64,000 bases of DNA from Ascaphus truei (taxonomy: Eukaryota > Chordata > Amphibia > Anura > Ascaphidae), in NCBI GenBank assembly GCA_036426205.1, contig CM071574.1, positions 11,288,099 to 11,352,098 on the forward strand, written 5' to 3'. Under the pieces are notes generated by a model. The model ran no database searches and had not been told where the DNA came from. It saw nothing but the letters and a program-made list of their open reading frames with translations. The position numbers and the translations under genes are program-made. Positions 62,059 through 64,000 of the stretch are shown here, piece by piece. How positions within the stretch are numbered: the first letter of the stretch is position 1; every line of letters begins with the position of its first letter.

Positions 62059-63365
62059 CATGATCCTTAGTGCTACTCAAATTCTGCCCTGACAGATGTA
62101 TTTATGATAACGGGGAACATTCCCCAAACTGAATAGCCCAGAAGGGACGTGATCCACATTATACTCACTGTTATAATTCAGGTCCCCAAATAATTGGCCT
62201 CCAGCCTTTAAAGGCACCTCTGCCAAGCTGTGACAAATGACGCCCACGTCAACTAAAAGACAAATTATTATGTTGGGCATCGAATTTCTTTTATTGTTCC
62301 ACCATTTTTTTAAATTCATATGTATGAATTTTTAATGCAAAAAGAGACAACAAAAAAAGGAAGAGATTGCTTCACGGCAATACCACGAGGTACATGTGAA
62401 CACCCCCTTACAAAGTCTTGCCTTAGGACACCCCCAATTACACTTAACCCATAGCCGCCCTTGTGATTCGGTGGAGGGAAGTGGCAGAGAAAACTGGTTA
62501 GGCTGCAGCAGTCTCATTGCAGGTGCTTCCTTTTTGAGTTATTTTGCCCATTTAGGATATTCTTTTCACTGCTGCTTTTTAATGAGCTCACATCTGTGTA
62601 CTCCCTGGAGCAAAGAATCTGTTACAATTGGAAACCAAAGTTGTTGTTGTCTACAAGCCAGGTTTTGTACAGGTAAATCAGTCCCGGTGACTCTTCTGAT
62701 AAGGATCCCAATTCTAAGCAAAACAAAGAACTTCAACTTCAGGGATCAGGGATATCTAAACTAGAAAAGATGCACTTGTATTATCACATTATATTAGACT
62801 GTTAAAGCTACTACTGTATATTAGTGTATTTGTCATACAGTCCTTTAGGAAAAAGCCAACTCCACTGAATTATTTATAGGCAAATATTATTGGAGTATTT
62901 GTAAACTCTATTAGTACGAGAAAGAGCTATAATGCTTTAAATTACATAAAATTAGAAAGCGATGCTAGTATGCTGTACTTCCAGATTATTAGTGAGATTG
63001 GTATCTTCAGTTTTATGGCATGTACAGCTCTTGTTTTTAATAATTACAATATGAATAATTACAAATACTTACATATGGTACAGTAATGTATTTTAGAAAT
63101 ACAGACAAGACAGACAATGAAACTGTAGAAACAGGAAATATGGAACAAAAGCAATCAAGTAAGTACATTGCAAGGTTTTAGAGCATGCTTTGTTTTGCAA
63201 CAAGCATATCACTAATGCCACTGTAAAAACACCTTACTAATAAGCCTGCTGACAGCATATCCTCCAACTGTATTGATTTAGCAGGTACACTACACGTTTT
63301 TTGGGTTCTGTAAGACCAGCTGTACTTATTAAACAGAAAACATTTTGTGTGTGGCAAGCTGCGTT
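62059..63365. other. DNA without a recognised feature
   Basis: No transposon ends, RNA genes or exon-like stretches were seen. Confidence 0.4.
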
Positions 63366-63373
63366 GGTTAGGG

Positions 63374-63694
63374 CAGGGGTGCGCAAAGTTTTCCCCCTGC
63401 GCCCCCCTGCATGCTCTCCTCCCCTGCTCGCCCTCCCCCTGCTCGGTTGACTCTGGAATCAAATGACGCCGGGGGGTCATGTGATTTCATGGTGCCATGG
63501 CAACGCGATGTCATGTGACCCCGCTGCGTCATTTGGCGGTGGGTTCCCATGACGACACATCACTGAAGGCAAGGTAGGTGAAGTTAGAGATCTTCTGCCA
63601 TTTAATTTAAATACCATGGGGGAGAGTCATGACTTTTGTAACCGCTGCACCCCCCCCCTGGAAAATCTCACGCCCCCCAGTTTGCGCACCCCTT
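63374..63694. mobile_element. hAT MITE, CAGGGGTGCGCAAA family, intact ends
   Basis: It starts CAGGGGTGCGCAAAG and ends GTTTGCGCACCCCTT. The flanking 8-mers GGTTAGGG (63366-63373) and TGTTAGGG (63695-63702) differ by one base, as in a hAT target duplication. Internal blocks are shared in inverted order with 24196-24516. CpG-rich and non-coding. Confidence 0.8.
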
Positions 63695-64000
63695 TGTTAG
63701 GGGACTTCCATAGAAAGTTCCTTCATCCAACCTGAACAGAGGAACAGCAGTGGGACATATTAATATGTGGAAAATGTTGGAGGGTCCAGAAAAATCTTTA
63801 TCTCAATAAAAGTGTTTTCATCGAAACCACCTTTCTTTTTCAAAGTGACTTAGAAAACTCTAACATTCTCCCCAAAACGCCTGTAACTCTCTTTGGGGTG
63901 CAGCCCTTGTCAGCAAAAGTTTTTCTTTCCTCTTATTGGACTGAGGTCTGCTGTAAATGAGCTCATACCAAATTCAAGATGCAATCTCCTTTAATAAATC

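Noticed and set aside
47440..64000. Further upstream LRP1B exons
   Set aside because: I searched the minus strand for the expected propeller sequence (such as a DWLTGN-like stretch) and EGF-like cysteine patterns with splice sites and saw none; the intron appears to continue past the window.

Overview
The window is vertebrate genomic DNA, most likely from a frog. It is AT-rich, full of introns and packed with short palindromic transposons. It carries Penelope-like retroelements, a CORE-SINE and a dispersed repeat with the 'tatatagcgcc ... cttacaatctaa' pattern that I associate with amphibian genomes. No bacterial-style gene organisation, rRNA, tRNA or CRISPR is visible.

The only host gene I can support is an internal part of an LDL-receptor-related protein on the minus strand, best matched to LRP1B. 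Seven consecutive exons lie between 47439 (5' side) and 25175 (3' side). They are 223, 172, 144, 237, 181, 220 and 190 bp. All have AG acceptors and GT donors, and their phases fit without a break, giving about 455 codons. The chain covers the end of one YWTD beta-propeller, a six-cysteine EGF-like module and most of the next YWTD propeller. The neighbouring coding exons were not found, so the flanking introns run past both window ends (over 16 kb on the 5' side, over 25 kb on the 3' side).

The rest is intron filled with mobile DNA. 1-2.5 kb: two 3' fragments of a Penelope-like element (PLE) around a large palindrome, joined by TA microsatellites. 2.5-9 kb: palindromic elements, two LTR-like segments and a pogo/Tigger-type MITE. 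10-12.2 kb: another pogo-type MITE, a second PLE lineage with a GIY-YIG endonuclease, and a degenerate ~80 bp periodic array. 15-22 kb: inverted-repeat elements, a hAT MITE, a Harbinger-type element and a dense block of minisatellites. 22-25 kb: a SINE-like repeat, a CORE-SINE and hAT MITEs. 30-47 kb: MITEs between LRP1B exons (one beside a branch-point candidate), a ~0.9 kb foldback element, and the longest PLE copy, which encodes the GIY-YIG endonuclease between inverted terminal arms. 47.5-64 kb: duplicated repeats, a GC-rich LTR-like segment, a CT/GT array, a decayed LINE, a Harbinger MITE and more hAT MITEs.

The most interesting non-gene signal is a small hairpin with a hammerhead-ribozyme-like layout (CUGAnGA-like strand, stem, GAAA). 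It recurs in several otherwise different repeat families, including the ends of the PLE copies. Several of these elements sit directly against TA microsatellites.
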